DNA from: Abelmoschus esculentus
Taxonomy: Eukaryota > Streptophyta > Magnoliopsida > Malvales > Malvaceae
NCBI GenBank assembly: GCA_035048815.1
Contig: JAUCBN010000021.1
Span: forward strand, 5,115,501 to 5,179,500
Direction: 5' to 3'
Length of the DNA stretch: 64,000 bases
The number at the start of each line of letters is the position of its first letter. The stretch's first letter is position 1. The translations under genes were made by a program, and so were the position numbers. Below, in pieces: positions 9,980 to 23,034 of the stretch. The notes beneath the pieces were generated by a model that was given only the letters and a program-made list of their open reading frames with translations, made no database searches and was not told the origin of the DNA.

Positions 9980-10949
9980 GTTGCCAATAGTGTTTTAATT
10001 AGGACTCACGCCGAAAAGGCTGCCAATTTTTGTTTATATCGGGACTCACGCCGAGAAGGCTGCCAATAATGTTCGCTGTTGTTGATTCCTTTGAATCCCG
10101 TTTAAAAGAAATATCGTGCATTGTTAGCATGCTTCTAATGCAAATATCCCTATTATGATGCATGAGTATTGCCTTGAAAGACATGTATTATTAGTCAATT
10201 CGCCACTTTGAAGGGACTGATTGACTCTTCTCCCTCTTTTCCGCATTCAAGGTTTTCATCTCACATAACGAGGGCAACTTTTAATGATTATCCTCTTTAT
10301 AAGCTGTTTTAAGGTGTTCTTTCGAGACAAATTTCGTCTGAATGTCAGAACATGTTTGTTTGTATTCCATTATCTTTATCCGGAAAAACAAATCTTACCT
10401 GTAATCTAAAACATAATGATGCCAAAAAATTTTCTGTATTTATTAATTCAAATTAGTTCACTAGCATGATGCTTTGGATAGAATTGAAGGCTCAAAAAAA
10501 AAGAAATGAGTATCTTTATTGGAGCTTTTCGTAAATTTGTGTAAAACAAACATGGCAAAACAATTTGAAGAGAAAAAAAGAAAGGAACAAAATGCAAGTT
10601 CCCAAACGCTTATCACAAGCGATCATCCAATCCTTTTCCCGAGATATAGATTTAAAAATGATCTACTTGTCTAGCCGTTCTTCAGATGAGGATCCAACTT
10701 TGCAAACGTGAAGATCCTTCCGCATCGCTTGATAACCGAGAGACACGAATCACCGGATGCCTATTTCATTCATTTGAGCCTCTATTCCTAGTTTTCGACC
10801 TAAATCCTCTGTTGGTATCAAGACGCCTTTTTCGGGTTTTCATCTTGACCCCTCCTTTTTCTTTCAATCACTTTTTTTATGAAATGCCCTTTCGGGTTTT
10901 CGCTTCATTTTCTTTTTCTTTTTTTCTTCTTTTCTTTTTTTCTTCTTTT
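9980..10949 (-). other. 3' untranslated region of element B
   Basis: On the minus strand this follows integrase. It contains two to three copies of a short unit with core CGGCGTGAGTCC close to the LTR junction (9,985-10,065). The corresponding part of element C (35,790-37,427) is longer because it retains the AATTTCGTAATAAG array. No coding region is recognised; the 96-codon plus-strand frame here is a chance frame. Confidence 0.6.
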
Positions 10950-13900
10950 TCTTCAGGCGTAATATCTCTTAACTGAATCAGAATTCACCGGCTTACTTAA
11001 TTCTGGTCTATTTCAGTTAAGATCAACGCGCCTCCGGAGAAGGCCCTTTTAATAATATAAGGCCCTTCCTAATTCGGAATTCATTTCCCTCGGAAATCTC
11101 GGTGTATAGGCAAGATCTTTTTAAGCACTAGATCTCCCTCTTGGAATTCTCGCGGTCGAACTTTCTTGTCATAAGCTCAAATCATTCGTTTCTGATACAT
11201 TTGGATGTGACAGATAACTTTCAACCATTTTTCTTCAATCAGATTCAACTGATCTAAACGAATTTGTACCCACTCTGCGTCGTCTAGCTTCGTTTCTGAC
11301 AATACTCGAAGAGATGGGATTTCAATTTCCAACGGTAACACTGCTTCAGTACCATATACTAGGGAATATGGCATTGCCCCGGTAGAAGTTCTTATCGAAG
11401 TTCAGTATGCAAACAAGGCAAAAGGAAGCCTTTCATGCCAGTCTCTATATGTTTCAGTCATCTTTGATATGATCTTTTTAATGTTCTTATTTGCTGCCTC
11501 AACAGCTCCATTCATCTTTGGTCGGTATGCCACAGAGTTGTGATGAATTATTTTGAACTTCCCATAGGTTTCTGCTATCAATCTGTTGTTGAAATTGGTA
11601 GCATTATCCGTGATGATTCGCTTTGGTAGACCATACCGACAAATAATCTCTTTCTTCAAGAACTTGCAAACTGTTGTTCTTGTGACGTTATCCTAAGAGA
11701 CAGCTTTTATCCACTTGGTGAAATAATCGATAGCCACTAAGATAAAGTGGTGCCCATTTGAAGCCTTGGGGTGAATCTGCCCGATTACATCTAGTCCCCA
11801 AACAGCAAAAGGCCAGGGCGAATTCATTGTATGTAACGGTACTGGCGGAGAGTTGATTTTATCTGCATAGATCTGACATTTGTGACACTTTTTGGCATAT
11901 TCTATGCAATCCCCTTCCATAGTAGACCAGTAGTATCCGTATCTCATTATTTTCTGTGCCATCGAGAAACCATTGGCGTACGTACCGCAAATTCCATCAT
12001 GTACCTCCTCAAGAATACTTTTAGCCTCACGGGCATTGACACATCTTAGCAATACTTGATCTCTGCTCTTTCTGTATAAGACGTCGCCGTCTAACACATA
12101 TGCAGCAGCCATTCTTCTGATTGTTCTCTTGTCAATGTCATTAGCTCCAAACGGATAAGCTTGGAATTTGATGTATTGTTGAATATCAAAATACCAAGGA
12201 TTACCATCCTCTTCTTCCAAGTTGTAACAATGAGCATAAGTTTCATAACTCTGCATCCGGATTAGCATCATATCCTTCGGTCTGTTCGCTTGGAATACCG
12301 AGGCTAGTGTAGCTAAAGCATCTGCCATTTGGTTGTCCTCTCTAGGAAGGTAAACAAATGTTATCTCTTCGAATTCTTCAATTAGCTCTAATATCAACTT
12401 TCGGTATTCTATCAACTTCGTGTCTTTGGTTTCCCATTCTCCACGTAGCTGATAAATAACCAATGCTGAGTCTCTGTATACCTTCAAGGCCTTTATCTTT
12501 GTTTCAATTGCAGCCTTTAAACCCATGACACATGCTTCATATTCAACCATGTTGTTATTACACAAGAATTCCAACTTGCTCGTTAGAGGGTAATGTATGC
12601 CATCTGGAGATATCAATACAGCTCCGATTCCCCGTCCGAGGGCGTTGACTGCCCCATCGAAATATAATTTCCATTTTTCCGTTTCTTCATTTTCTTCAAC
12701 GGAAATGGTCATTACATCCTCATCAGGAAAGTCAAAGTTCAGAGGCTCATAATCATCCGAGGCTCTACGTACAAGAAAGTCAGCTATGGTACTCCCTTTA
12801 TTTGCCTTTTGGCTGACGTATACTATGTCAAATTCGGACAACAACATTTGCCATCGTGCTAATCTCCCGGTTAATGCGGGTGCTTCCATTAGAAACTTTA
12901 ATGGATCGAGCTTTGATATCAACCACGTGGTGTGGTATAACAAATATTGCCTGAGTCGACGAGTAACCCAAACAAGTGCACATCACATCTTTTGGATAAA
13001 TGGATATTGTACCTCACACTCAGTAAATTTCTTAATCAGGTAATAGATTGCTCTTTTCTTCTTTCCAGTGTCATCATGTTGCCCCAGTATGCAACCCATG
13101 GAATTCTCGAACACCGTCAAGTAGAGGATTAATGGTCTCCCAAGAACTGGTGCCACCAATATTGGCGCGTTGGACAAATATTGTTTGATCTTGTCTAATG
13201 TTTCCTGGCATTCATCATTCCACTCACTTGGGTTATTCTTCCGAAGAAGTTTAAAAATGAGATCACATCTATCGCTTAACTGAGAAATAAACCAAGACAT
13301 GTAGTTCAATCTTCCAAGAAAGCCACGAACCTCTTTCTGTGTTTTTGGAGGTGGCAAATTTTGAATCACCTTGACCTTATTGGGATCGATTTCGATGCCC
13401 CTTTGACTGACCACGAAACCAAGTAGCTTGTCGGATGTAACCCCAAACGTACATTTATTAGGGTTAAGCTTCAGCTGATACTTTCATAGCCTTCGAAACA
13501 ACTTTTTCAAATCCTGCACATGTCCATCCTCTGTTTGGGACTTGGCTATCATATCGTCCACATAAACTTTGATTTCTTTGTGCATCATGGCCCCGACATT
13601 CTTCAACCCAAAAGACATGACTTTATAGCAGAACGTGCCCCAAAGTGTGGTAAAATTTGTCTTCTCCATATCTTCCGGATTCATTTTGATCTGATTATAA
13701 CCCGAGAACCCATCCATGAAAGAGAACCATTAATGCCCTGAAGTATTATCCACCAGAACATCTATATGGGGTAGAGGGAAATTGTCCTTCGGGCTTACCC
13801 TATTCAAATCCCTATAATCCACACACATCCGAACTTTCCCATCTTTCTTTGGCACGGGGACTATGTTTGCTACCCATTCCGTGTATGCTGCCACCTATAG

Positions 13901-14363
13901 GAAGCCCGCATCGATCTACTTCTGTACTTTTTCCTTGATTTTCAACAATATTTTCGGCCTCAGCCTTCTGAGCTTCTGTTGTATGGGCTTGTAATCTGGT
14001 CTGATAGGCAACTTGTGGACCACAATATCGGTATTCAAACCCGTCATATCTTGATAAGACCATGAAAAGACATCCTTAAATTCTCGCAATAAGTCTATCA
14101 AATTTTGCTTTACCCCTGGCGAAAATGCTACTCCGATCATGACTTGCTTTTTCTCCTCTTCGGTGCCCAAATTCAGAGTTTTTATCTCTTCTTTGTGGGG
14201 CATGATTTGCTTATCTTCTTGCTCCACCAACCTTAGCAATTCTTTAGGAACTTCGTAGTCCGCATTATCTTCACACTCATTGGTTTCTGTTAGACAAGAG
14301 ATTCCTTTCAAATCTATTTCGAGTTTAGACCCAGAATCACTCATGCAATCATTGTTCGGGAAC
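10950..14363 (-). pseudogene. Element B pol: RT, two RNase H domains, integrase
   Basis: Read on the minus strand, this begins after the acceptor at 14,364. The order is an acidic linker, RT (FSGYNQIKMNPED, then YVDDM near 13,550), RNase H (LGRPLILYLTVFENSMGCILGQ near 13,120), a second RNase H (YFDGAVNALGRGIGAVL, VEYEACVMGLKAA, near 12,650-12,500), then integrase. Integrase has an H..C..C zinc-binding segment (CHKCQIYADK), WGLDVIGQIHP and a DNATNF-type core. About 12 residues are missing just before MMHKEI in the RT palm compared with element C. There is a stop in integrase near 11,695 and frameshifts elsewhere. The enzyme is not functional as it stands. Confidence 0.85.
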
Positions 14364-14554
14364 CTGCGAAGAAAATTTGTATAGTTGGATAGGAATAATA
14401 GATGAATAAAGAATGAAATGGATGAAGCGAAAAGAAAAATGTTTTCCATTGAAGAAAGGGAAAAATATCTTTATTTGCTAATGAAAATTATGAAAAAGCC
14501 TTTTACAGAAAATCTCTTGTACTTGCGGGAAAAAGTACAGGGTGGTTTATGGCA
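14364..14554 (-). other. Probable intron between protease and RT of element B
   Basis: The protease frame stops at 14,555. Some 190 bases later an acceptor (TTTTCTTCGCAG on the minus strand) precedes the RT-side coding sequence (FRRFPNNDC-like start). Element C has the same arrangement at 32,487-32,687, with the acceptor sequence conserved. Ogre elements are known to splice out an intron between protease and RT. The donor is not clear to me; GTACAA at the conserved CCGCAAGTA site is one candidate. Confidence 0.45.
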
Positions 14555-15655
14555 TTACTCTATCTTGAAAACTATAGGTAAATCCTCTACAGTCCAATTA
14601 TTCAGAGTCTCGCCAGGGAGGCACGGACGAATTCTCTCTAGTAAATTCATCCTTGGACCTTCAGAAATTCCTCCCATCATCAAACCTTCAAAAGCTTCCC
14701 CGAAAATCTCTTCCTCTTGCAGCCTAATAGCTTTCAAGCGATTCTTCTCCACTTGTTCGGTGACATTCACAAACCCGTGAGAGATGAAGTCGATTTTTGC
14801 ACTTAATGAAGTTGGCTTCTTGGTTGTGGTTCTTCCGTACTTGTTCCAATACGCCTTAATTGAGAAGCCTAACCCGGCTCGCCCTTTCTTCATAACCACG
14901 GGCTTCGGGCGTAAGCTCCCTTGTAACTTTTTTCCAAGTCTTCTTCCGGCTTTGGCTCCTTTACCAAGGGTCTGCTTGACGGTCATCTCGGTGCAGTTTG
15001 ACAACTTCGAACATGGGAATTTTGTACCTTTAGCGACGAATGCAACGTTGATAAACTCTAAAGCCCTGAAAGAACATTCTAACGCTTCCTCATTCGCTTG
15101 AACATAGGGTGTATCTGTGGAGACGGATGTAATGATGTCTTCTTCTGCCCCGACACACACGAGCTTCCCGTCTACTACGAACTTCAGTTTCTGGTGAAGT
15201 GATGACTGCACTACCCCAGCGGAATAGATCCAAGGTCTGCCGAGTAAACAATTGTAGGTGGGGTTAATATCCATTACAACAAAATCTATGTTGTACACGG
15301 ACGACCCAATCAGCAACGGTACTTCAATTCTTCCCAACACATCCCTTGTGGTCCCATCGAATGCTCTGACCATATTCTGGTAGCTTTTCATGTGTGTAAC
15401 ATCTATGGGTAACCTTTGCAAAGTTCCCATAGGTAACACGTTCAAAGCTGAACCATTGTCGATTAGAACCCCTGGCACAACATGACCCTTGCAGTGGGTC
15501 GTGATGTTTAAAGCTTTGATAGACCCCATTCCACCGTCCGGGATCTCATCATTGGTGAACGTTATATAATTGTCCACGGTGATGTGATTAACAATCCGTT
15601 CCAACTTATTCACTGATATGTCTTTCGGGACAAAAGTTTGGTTCAACACTTCCAA
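14555..15655 (-). pseudogene. Element B protease and G-patch-like segment
   Basis: A 366-codon frame on the minus strand with an aspartic-protease signature. The active site reads VLIDNGSALNVLP near residue 50, and NCLLGRPWI is the second conserved motif near residue 140. A glycine-rich basic segment with GRRLGKK and RAGLGF follows and resembles the G-patch reported in some Tat-type polyproteins. It then ends in an acidic tail. The corresponding frame in C is at 31,319-32,486 and has stops. This is the longest intact block in B, but its join to gag is frameshifted. Confidence 0.8.
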
Positions 15656-17915
15656 TACGCGTCACGGTGCCCTTCGGAACTCAATAGCAGATCGAGAATA
15701 AAGATTATGGCGGGTTGTTTTTTCAACTGCTCCACTATGTTATATTCGCTGTGCTTCAAAAACCGCAGAAACTCATGCGCTTGCTCCTCGGTGATAGGCT
15801 CATTCACCCTCGGAGTTGGATCTGCGAAAATTTTCTTCTTCTTAGCTTGGTCCTCTTCTTTTTCTTGAGCCGGTGAGTAACATCTCCCGCTCCTTGTGAA
15901 ATGTCCTACCTCATTCACTGGCTCTCGTGTTTCCATTTTCTCAACAATTTTAGGTTTTCCTGGTTGTACCTCCTCGATGGGCTTCGAACTACTTGGCCCA
16001 GCCACACTCGCGGCATAATTCCATGGAACCCTTTGTGTGTCCTTGAACGGGAAGGGTGTTGGAGGGGTAATTATAATGCGGGGAGCATTTACTGATCCAA
16101 CTGAATCATTGCCCCTTGGTCGAGCTGAGATGATTAACGGCCTGTTTGTATTGTATTTCAACCCGGTTCTTTCAGACGTGCATACGTCCATCACTTTTCG
16201 GCCACCTTCCTTCGCAGAGAACTCCACCTCCTTATTGTCCATCATCCCTTGTAGTAAATTCCTGAACTCACTACAATGTTGAATTGCGTGTCCCTGTTCC
16301 TGATGGAACTCGCAGTACAAGTCTACCCCAGTAGGTTCCTTCATCTTTACCCCTTGGCATATAAGCCCGTTGTTGAATAGCTGTTGAAAAACCCACTTTA
16401 ATGGTGGTCGAATCTCCGACACACTCATCTTAATCTGCCTCATTTGGTCTTCTTCAATTGCATTCACGCCTCGACCGCCATGATTCGGTAGTGGGTTTGT
16501 TGATACACTGGGTTCATCAAATTTCAAAACCCCGACGTTTATCATGTTTTGGATAATCCTCTTAAAGGCTGTGCAGTTTTCGATACTATGTCTCTGAACG
16601 TTAGCATGGTATACGCACTGGGCCTTCGGGTCATACTAGTGTGGAATAGGGGGTTTGAGTGGTATGATGAAGTACGGGCGAATCAGATCTGCATCGTGTA
16701 GTTGAGTGTACAACTCAGCATACGTAACTGGGATAGGTGAGAAATTCGGCCTTTCTCATTTTGAGTCCTTCTTATTCGTACTCTGCGAGCCACTTGCTCC
16801 TGTCCCTGGTTTAGAAATCGTCACATTTCTTGGGGCTTCATACACGACAGCATTATTCACCTCATTGTCCTTTTTGAAGTTCTTTTTAGAGCTGTCAGAT
16901 CCTTCAATTCTCCCGCTTTTGATAGCCGCCTCCACCAACTCTCTTGTAGCAACTATTTGAGAGAAGCTTTGCATTGACGTACTAGTGAACAGAAGATCGT
17001 TCATCGGCCCCTTCAACGTTTCTACAAACATGTGGGTCATTTCTCGCTCAATCAATGGAGGCTGCACCTGAGAGGCCAGATCTCTCCATCTGTGAGCATA
17101 TTGTCGGAAGGTTTCATTAGACATTTGCCCCATCTGTTGCAACATGACTCTAGTGGGTCCCATCTCCGACACGTGCTTCTAATTTTCCATGAAAGCGTGA
17201 TATCAGTCCTTTCATGACTTTATATTCTCCCAAATGAGTTGTGTGTACCACCGGATAGCAGAACCCGCCAAGCTATCCTGAAAGCAATGGATCAGCAGCT
17301 TCTTATCCTTGCTAAAAGCGGTCATCTTCCGACAATACATCATCATATGGGTGCTAGGACATGACGTCCCGTCCTACTTCTCAAAATCCAGTATCTTGAA
17401 CTTCGGTGGTAGGACCAAACCATAAACTAAGCTAAGATCAAATGCATCGGAGCTCTTATCAGCTGACCCATGGACTTGGATTTCTTGAATCTTTGTCTCG
17501 AGCGCCTTAAAGTGGTCAGCATATTTCTTCTCCATATCTTGTCGCATCTTTTCTACTTCACTCATGAAGTTAAGATCCGGGACCTCATCGACATTCGGAG
17601 TGAAGTCACCAACTTCCACGGGGTGACTTGTGGATGCCCCTACTACGTTGAGTTGCACTCTCCCTGGGACTGAATGCATTTCTGGTTGCCCCCTTTATGT
17701 GAGTTACGGTGTCTGCTTTTCCTTCAGCTTCATCCGCCCCTCCCATCGACGCCTTGCCTTTTCTCATCTTGTTTTGGGCCCAACAGAGCAGCTATCTGAC
17801 TTATAATATCTTTCTGAATTTTGGCGAAGCCATCTTTCATGCCATTTTCTATCGCATCCAAGCGATTTGCAAATTCAACATAATTATCCTCTAGTTTCTG
17901 TAGTCTTTCCTTCAT
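15643..17915 (-). pseudogene. Element B gag
   Basis: On the minus strand, gag starts with a coiled-coil-like N-terminus (MKERLQKLEDNYVEFANRLD at 17,915). A proline-rich spacer follows, then the capsid-like core (KFKILDFEKYDG and ETFRQYAHRWRDLASQVQPPL). A basic linker and two histidine-containing zinc-knuckle-like motifs come next; the second is YCEFHQEQGHAIQHC near 16,300, of CX2HX5HX4C type. Stops at about 17,700, 17,370-17,180 and 16,640 break it into four frames. It overlaps the start of the protease block by a few bases because of a frameshift. Confidence 0.8.
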
Positions 17916-18132
17916 TGCTAGTTTCCTAGTGCGCGAGCACGTCGAGTATGTGTATAGTATGTTTGCAATTTTTAAAGTTCACTACCATAAAACCTTTATT
18001 ATTAAACTTTATTTTAATTAATAATGCACATGATGAATGAATGCATGAATGCAAATGAGTATTAAATTCGAAAAACAATCTCTTAAAAATATTTGTTTGT
18101 CCAAAAAGGATTCACTATAAATTAAAGATAAT

Positions 18133-20184
18133 CTAGAGAAAATTGCTAGCCCTAACCCCCAAATTGGTCAACTCATGTAGCAGGCGTACGATAGCTTCCC
18201 CGTGCTCTTGCTCGACGTTCGGCTGGTTCAGAAGAGTTGTAGCTTCTCTTGATAATATCTGTACGTAAGATGCAATACTTCTTACTTGTCCCTTGAAGTT
18301 GACCAACTCATTTTTCTGGCTCTGGATCGTGCACTGGGCTGCTTCATACTTTGTCTTCCACGCTCCTCCGGCATCTTGACATAAAGCCCCTTCGAAGTCG
18401 ACTAACTTCTCTTGCAACCCTTGTACTTGACTCTCGAGCGAGACAATCTTCTGCTGAAGCCCCTCCTTTTCTTCTTCCATCTTAGCCTTATCCACATTGT
18501 GATACCTAACAACCAATTCTTCTAGCTGTGCTACCTGAGTTATCAACTCAAGGTTATTCGCTTGCTCGTTGTCCGACATCTTCTTAGCTTTGTAACTTGC
18601 TTCTCTTGCTTCACGACATTTCCTTTTGTAAAGCCTCTTGTAATCTTCCTTTTCCCTCAATGCCTTGTCCAAGAGGTCAGAACTATCCCCGATGCTCCTA
18701 TTTTCACCTTCCCTTGGGTATTTCCTTTTACGCCCCTCAGATACTTCTTGTGTCTCTCTCAAATCTCGACGTAACCTTTCGATCTGAAGTGCCATCTCTT
18801 TCTTTTTCCTCTCTTGCTTCTGTACCTGGTACTTTGTGAGGTTCAACTCCTGCGTAAGCTCGTAGATCCTCTCTTCTCTTGTCTTTGAAAATCCAAGTCC
18901 TGATCTTCCTTGAGCTTCTTTAATGCTGATGGTGCTTCTAGGGTTACCTTGCTTGACGATGGTCCATCATCCCTCGGTATTCCTCGGAAAATTCCATCAT
19001 TCACCCTTTGCTCCCTCTACTCGTCATATCGGGCCATGACTTCAAACTCTCGATAAGGCTGAACTCTCCTGGGCGAATCCCAAACTTTCACAATCTGAGC
19101 TATCTTGGATCTGTACCTTAAGCTTTGGTGTGAATAGCCAAAACTTGTCATCCCCGCTGTAGTTGGTATGAACTGCCTTGACCCGAACTGTGTCGAGACT
19201 AGCAATGGGTAATAAGCTGTTCCACCCCATATACCCGCTAATGGGATCCAATCACTATCTCCGCACCGATATCGAAAAGTCATCCCCCTATTCAACCAGC
19301 AGGCTTTCCAAATGATGTCTGAATCCGTCAAATCCCTTAAGAGATCGCTCCATTGGACTTCGGTCTTCTTCTCCAAAACGCATCTCTTTAGGTGTTCTTC
19401 GATGGGAGAGTAAATGGTCCTGAACCTCAAGGCGCTATACGGGGAGCTCCAACGATGACCTATGAACCATATCTCCAAAAGCTGTGTACAACCCCAAAAT
19501 CTCCCTTCACCGGCCCTCTTGCAAGCGGTCAGTGATCTATAGGTCTCGGCTAATATGGCAGGAACCGAATTTACGCCTTTGAACAACCTCTCGAACAAAC
19601 CAACTGTTGATGGGTCTATGTGCTCGGGAGTTCTGGGAAATAGCACCAACCCATAGATATAAAGGGCGTAAATCCTTCTTGCTTTGGTGGGCTCTTCGCT
19701 GCTTACGGCTATTAAATCCTTAAAAACCTTCCAACTCATTCTCTGCCTTTCCTCACTCACATCTTTGTGGTCGTGACCCATTATCTGGTCCCAAAATTCT
19801 TTATCCTTTCCGGTGATCTACATCAATTTCTACTTGAAACCTGAAGTGTTGTTGGGTTTAACATATATCCTATCGCTCTTAATCACCGGACAATTGATCA
19901 GAACTTCATACTCCTCTAAAGTAGGCGTCATGTCGATCTTCCCAAAGGTAAAATAGTTATAAGAGGGATTCCAGAACTGCGTCATCGCTCCCATTAGGTG
20001 GTCTGTCAATAGGAACCTTCACTAACAAAGCAATGTCTCCAAACTTCCTCTTGAATTGCTCTTTCATGTCATCACTCCACTGTTCCCATATTTCTTTAAC
20101 TTCGGAGAGACAAGGACTCTGATTTTTGCTAATCCTAACATACCCTTTCAAATGTTGAGACGCTCCCTGATGGCAAGCTGTCAC
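18133..20184 (-). pseudogene. Element B ORF1: DUF7745-like domain plus long coiled coil
   Basis: Upstream of gag on the minus strand is an additional protein of unknown function. Its N-terminal part (20,184-19,017) contains LSEVKEIWEQWSDDMKEQF, then DMTPTLEEYEVLI in an adjoining frame. A long block with ARRIYALYIYGLVLFPRTP and a GMTSFGYSHQ segment follows. The C-terminal part (18,846-18,133) is about 235 residues of charged heptad-like helix (KMEEEKEGLQQKIVSLESQV), a strong coiled-coil candidate. I recognise the first part as like the DUF7745 proteins common in cotton genome annotation. Ogre elements are known for an ORF1 at this position. Frameshifts occur near 19,950 and between 19,010 and 18,850. 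Confidence 0.7.
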
Positions 20185-21016
20185 CTTTCTCGTGCTGAAC
20201 TGACTCTGACCATGTTCAGACTTCCGTATTATCTTCGCCTATAATGATCCCTTTTGACATTTTTGGATACTTCTAACTTTACTGTTTCCCGAATTAATAC
20301 CCATGCAAATGATATGCCAAGTAAATATAAAATGCATAAAAGGATCAAAAACAAAAAACAGAAAGAAAATGTGATAGTAGGATGAATATAAAGATAAGAT
20401 AATAAAAAGGTGCTTGAAAAATAACCATAAAGCAGTTCATAATGCGATGAAAAGTAACCAGAGAGCATGTTAAATTGCATAAAAATAACCAGAGAGTAGG
20501 CTAAATTGCACAAAATAACCAGAGAGCATGTTAGCAGAGAAATCCTAAGTTTGGCGGCATTTCGGCAGCATACCGCCTTATCTTATGGTTCCTGTCTGGC
20601 TCTAGAAGGGGTAGTTTTCTACTCTATATGCGGTTTTGGTCTAGACATTGGGTTCCCGAACTGTCTTACCGCCTACTGCGACGATAAGACATCGATTCGG
20701 TGGTATAGGTCCCTTACAACGGAGGTGAAGACCCCACGATGCGTAAGGTTAGTATACCGGAAGTAGATAAAAATCCGAAACTTGGAGCTGGAGAACATCA
20801 CGTCGGATAATATCTAACTCCCACTTAAGGGTGAAAGCTCGGGTCGAAAGCTTATGCATGAATGAAAGATATATATCACGAAAGTAAAAGGCTATCCTCA
20901 TTCAAACAATGTTCATTTAACAATAAAGAATTAAGTTAATATCTATCATCAAAATGCCGAAATGCCACGTAAAATTTTTAAAAAGTTAGGCCTGACTCAC
21001 AAAAAATAATTTTTAA
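20185..21016 (-). other. 5' untranslated leader of element B
   Basis: Non-coding leader between the PBS and ORF1 on the minus strand. It contains a short tandem repeat (20,453-20,535). I recognise no other gene or site. Confidence 0.55.
20453..20535. repeat. Short tandem repeat in the leader of element B
   Basis: Three units of about 31 bp have the core TAACCAGAGAGCATGTTAAA. A more divergent fourth unit may lie just upstream (ATAACCATAAAGCAG). The unit is not seen in element C, whose leader is missing. Confidence 0.6.
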
Positions 21017-21017
21017 G

Positions 21018-21035
21018 TCCCCAGCGGAGTCTCCA
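21018..21035 (-). other. Primer-binding site of element B
   Basis: On the minus strand TGGAGACTCCGCTGGGGA follows the LTR end by a few bases. It is close to the TGGCGACTCC-CTGGGGA type (tRNA-Arg) known for Ogre/Tat elements, with one change in the first four bases. Confidence 0.65.
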
Positions 21036-23034
21036 AGCTATCGCGACCTCTTTAAAAACACGAATTTAGGTGAAAAATAGCTTGATGATTAGTTTTGAAA
21101 AATCCGAACTTTACCGCTTTTAATCTTGAAAAAAACCAAATTTTAGGAAAAATATATAATTTAACTTTAAAATTGACTTTGAGTCGCCACCGACCACTTT
21201 GGTAGGCCAGACATCATAAAACAAACCAGAGATTCATTTAAAAACTTTTGGGTTCGGGAGTCGGTTACGTGTAAGGACGACCCTTACAAACGCCCAAAAA
21301 AATTGGTACCTTATTAATTTCAGGTGACATTTTGATATTTTAAAGATAGATATTAATTTAATTCTCCATTGTTAATCAAACATTATTTGAATTGAGGATA
21401 TCCTTTTGATTTAGAAATTACATCATCTTTAAACTTGGGTTGAACGAGATGTCCTCTAGATAGGAAACCTCACCCAAATTCAAAGGAATATAACTTCCGC
21501 CTCAAAAGGTTAAAATAAAATGCATGACCGTTTTTATCTTGTTCATTTTAAGTTCTAATCCTACAAAGGCTCCATTAATTAAGTGTTAAAACCTAAGTTA
21601 CTAATGTCACTAGTTGTTTACCTATCAATTTTATTTAATACTAAGCCTAAGTTATTTTATCAAAATTCTAGGTTTTAATAGCACATGAATTCGATACCAA
21701 GGTACACTTTTTAGGCCAACATCATGGTACGTCAAAACATCAGCCTCTTTAGTGTATCCAAGATATACGATTCAAATACTATTATTTGCTAATTATCTCC
21801 CTATTTAATTAATTAATTAATTAAAGCGACTAGTCCTAAAGGACTCTAAATTAATTAACTAAATGTTTATTAAGTAATCTCCCTAAAAATATGCCATGCA
21901 ATACTCAAAATAAAACATAATTAAATAAAACAAAAGTAAAGGAACTTGATAATTTTATTTAGAATATGAGAGTACAAATTACATCAAAATTGTCATCATA
22001 AGTACAAAGGGACTTGTATTGGTAAAGAGAAAAGGAAGAGTAATCGAACCGAAGGATGAATTAGATTTAATTAAGTGTGTAATTAATTTTAAAGTTTAGA
22101 AATTTTAAATTAAATTAATTATTTAATTAAATTTTCCTAATCTTTAAATTTTAATTGAAACCTAATTAAAGTCTAATTTTTAGTTTTTTTTTTAAAGTTC
22201 GATTAGGATTGAATTAAATCTAATTAAGTTAGGCTAATTTTAAAACTTATCTTAGAAAATTAATTAAAATAATTAATTAAAATTATTTCCAAATTTTAAG
22301 AATTAAATTAAACCTAATTAAAGTCTAATTTGGTGAATCTAAGTTTTAAAGTTCAAAGGCTAAACTAGACTTAATTAAGTTGGGTCAATTTTAAAACTTG
22401 TCTTTAGAAATTAATTAAAATTAATTAAAATAATTAATTCAAATTATTTTCTAAATTTTAAGAATTAAATTAAACCTAATTAAAGTCTAATTTTTAGGTT
22501 CTAGGGGTTAAATTAATTTTATATTAGATCTAACTAGGTTAAATTAATTTTAAATTATCTTAAAAAATTAAATTAAATTCTATTTTAGAACCTAATTAAT
22601 AAATTTTGAAGTTTTAAAATTAATTTTTTATCCTAATTAAAGTCTAAAATTAACTAATTTTAATCCTAGGGGTCTAATTAGAGGTTTAGGGACCTAATTG
22701 AGTGAAATCTAAGGCTTTAGGGACCTAATTGAAGGTTCTAGGGACTAAATTGTAAAGCATATTAGACTAAGGAGGACCTAGGGGGTAAATTATCCCTTTA
22801 GCTTAAAAGACGCGGATCCGGGTTAACCCGGACTCGACCCGCTCGACCCGGCTGCCAAAACGGCAACATTTTGCTACCCCACAAAACCCCCTATACCGAG
22901 TTGGCTCGTTCATTTGTACCGAGACCAACTCGGTTCAACTCTCCCCAGCCCAAAATTCTCTGAAAATAACACCTAAAAATCCAGAAACTAAAGTCAACAA
23001 GATCAAATGCATGAGTTTCTAAGGGTGTTCATGT

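Noticed and set aside
10686..10976. 96-codon plus-strand frame, rich in F and S
   Set aside because: It is antisense to the 3' UTR and the A/G-rich end of pol in element B; a composition artefact.
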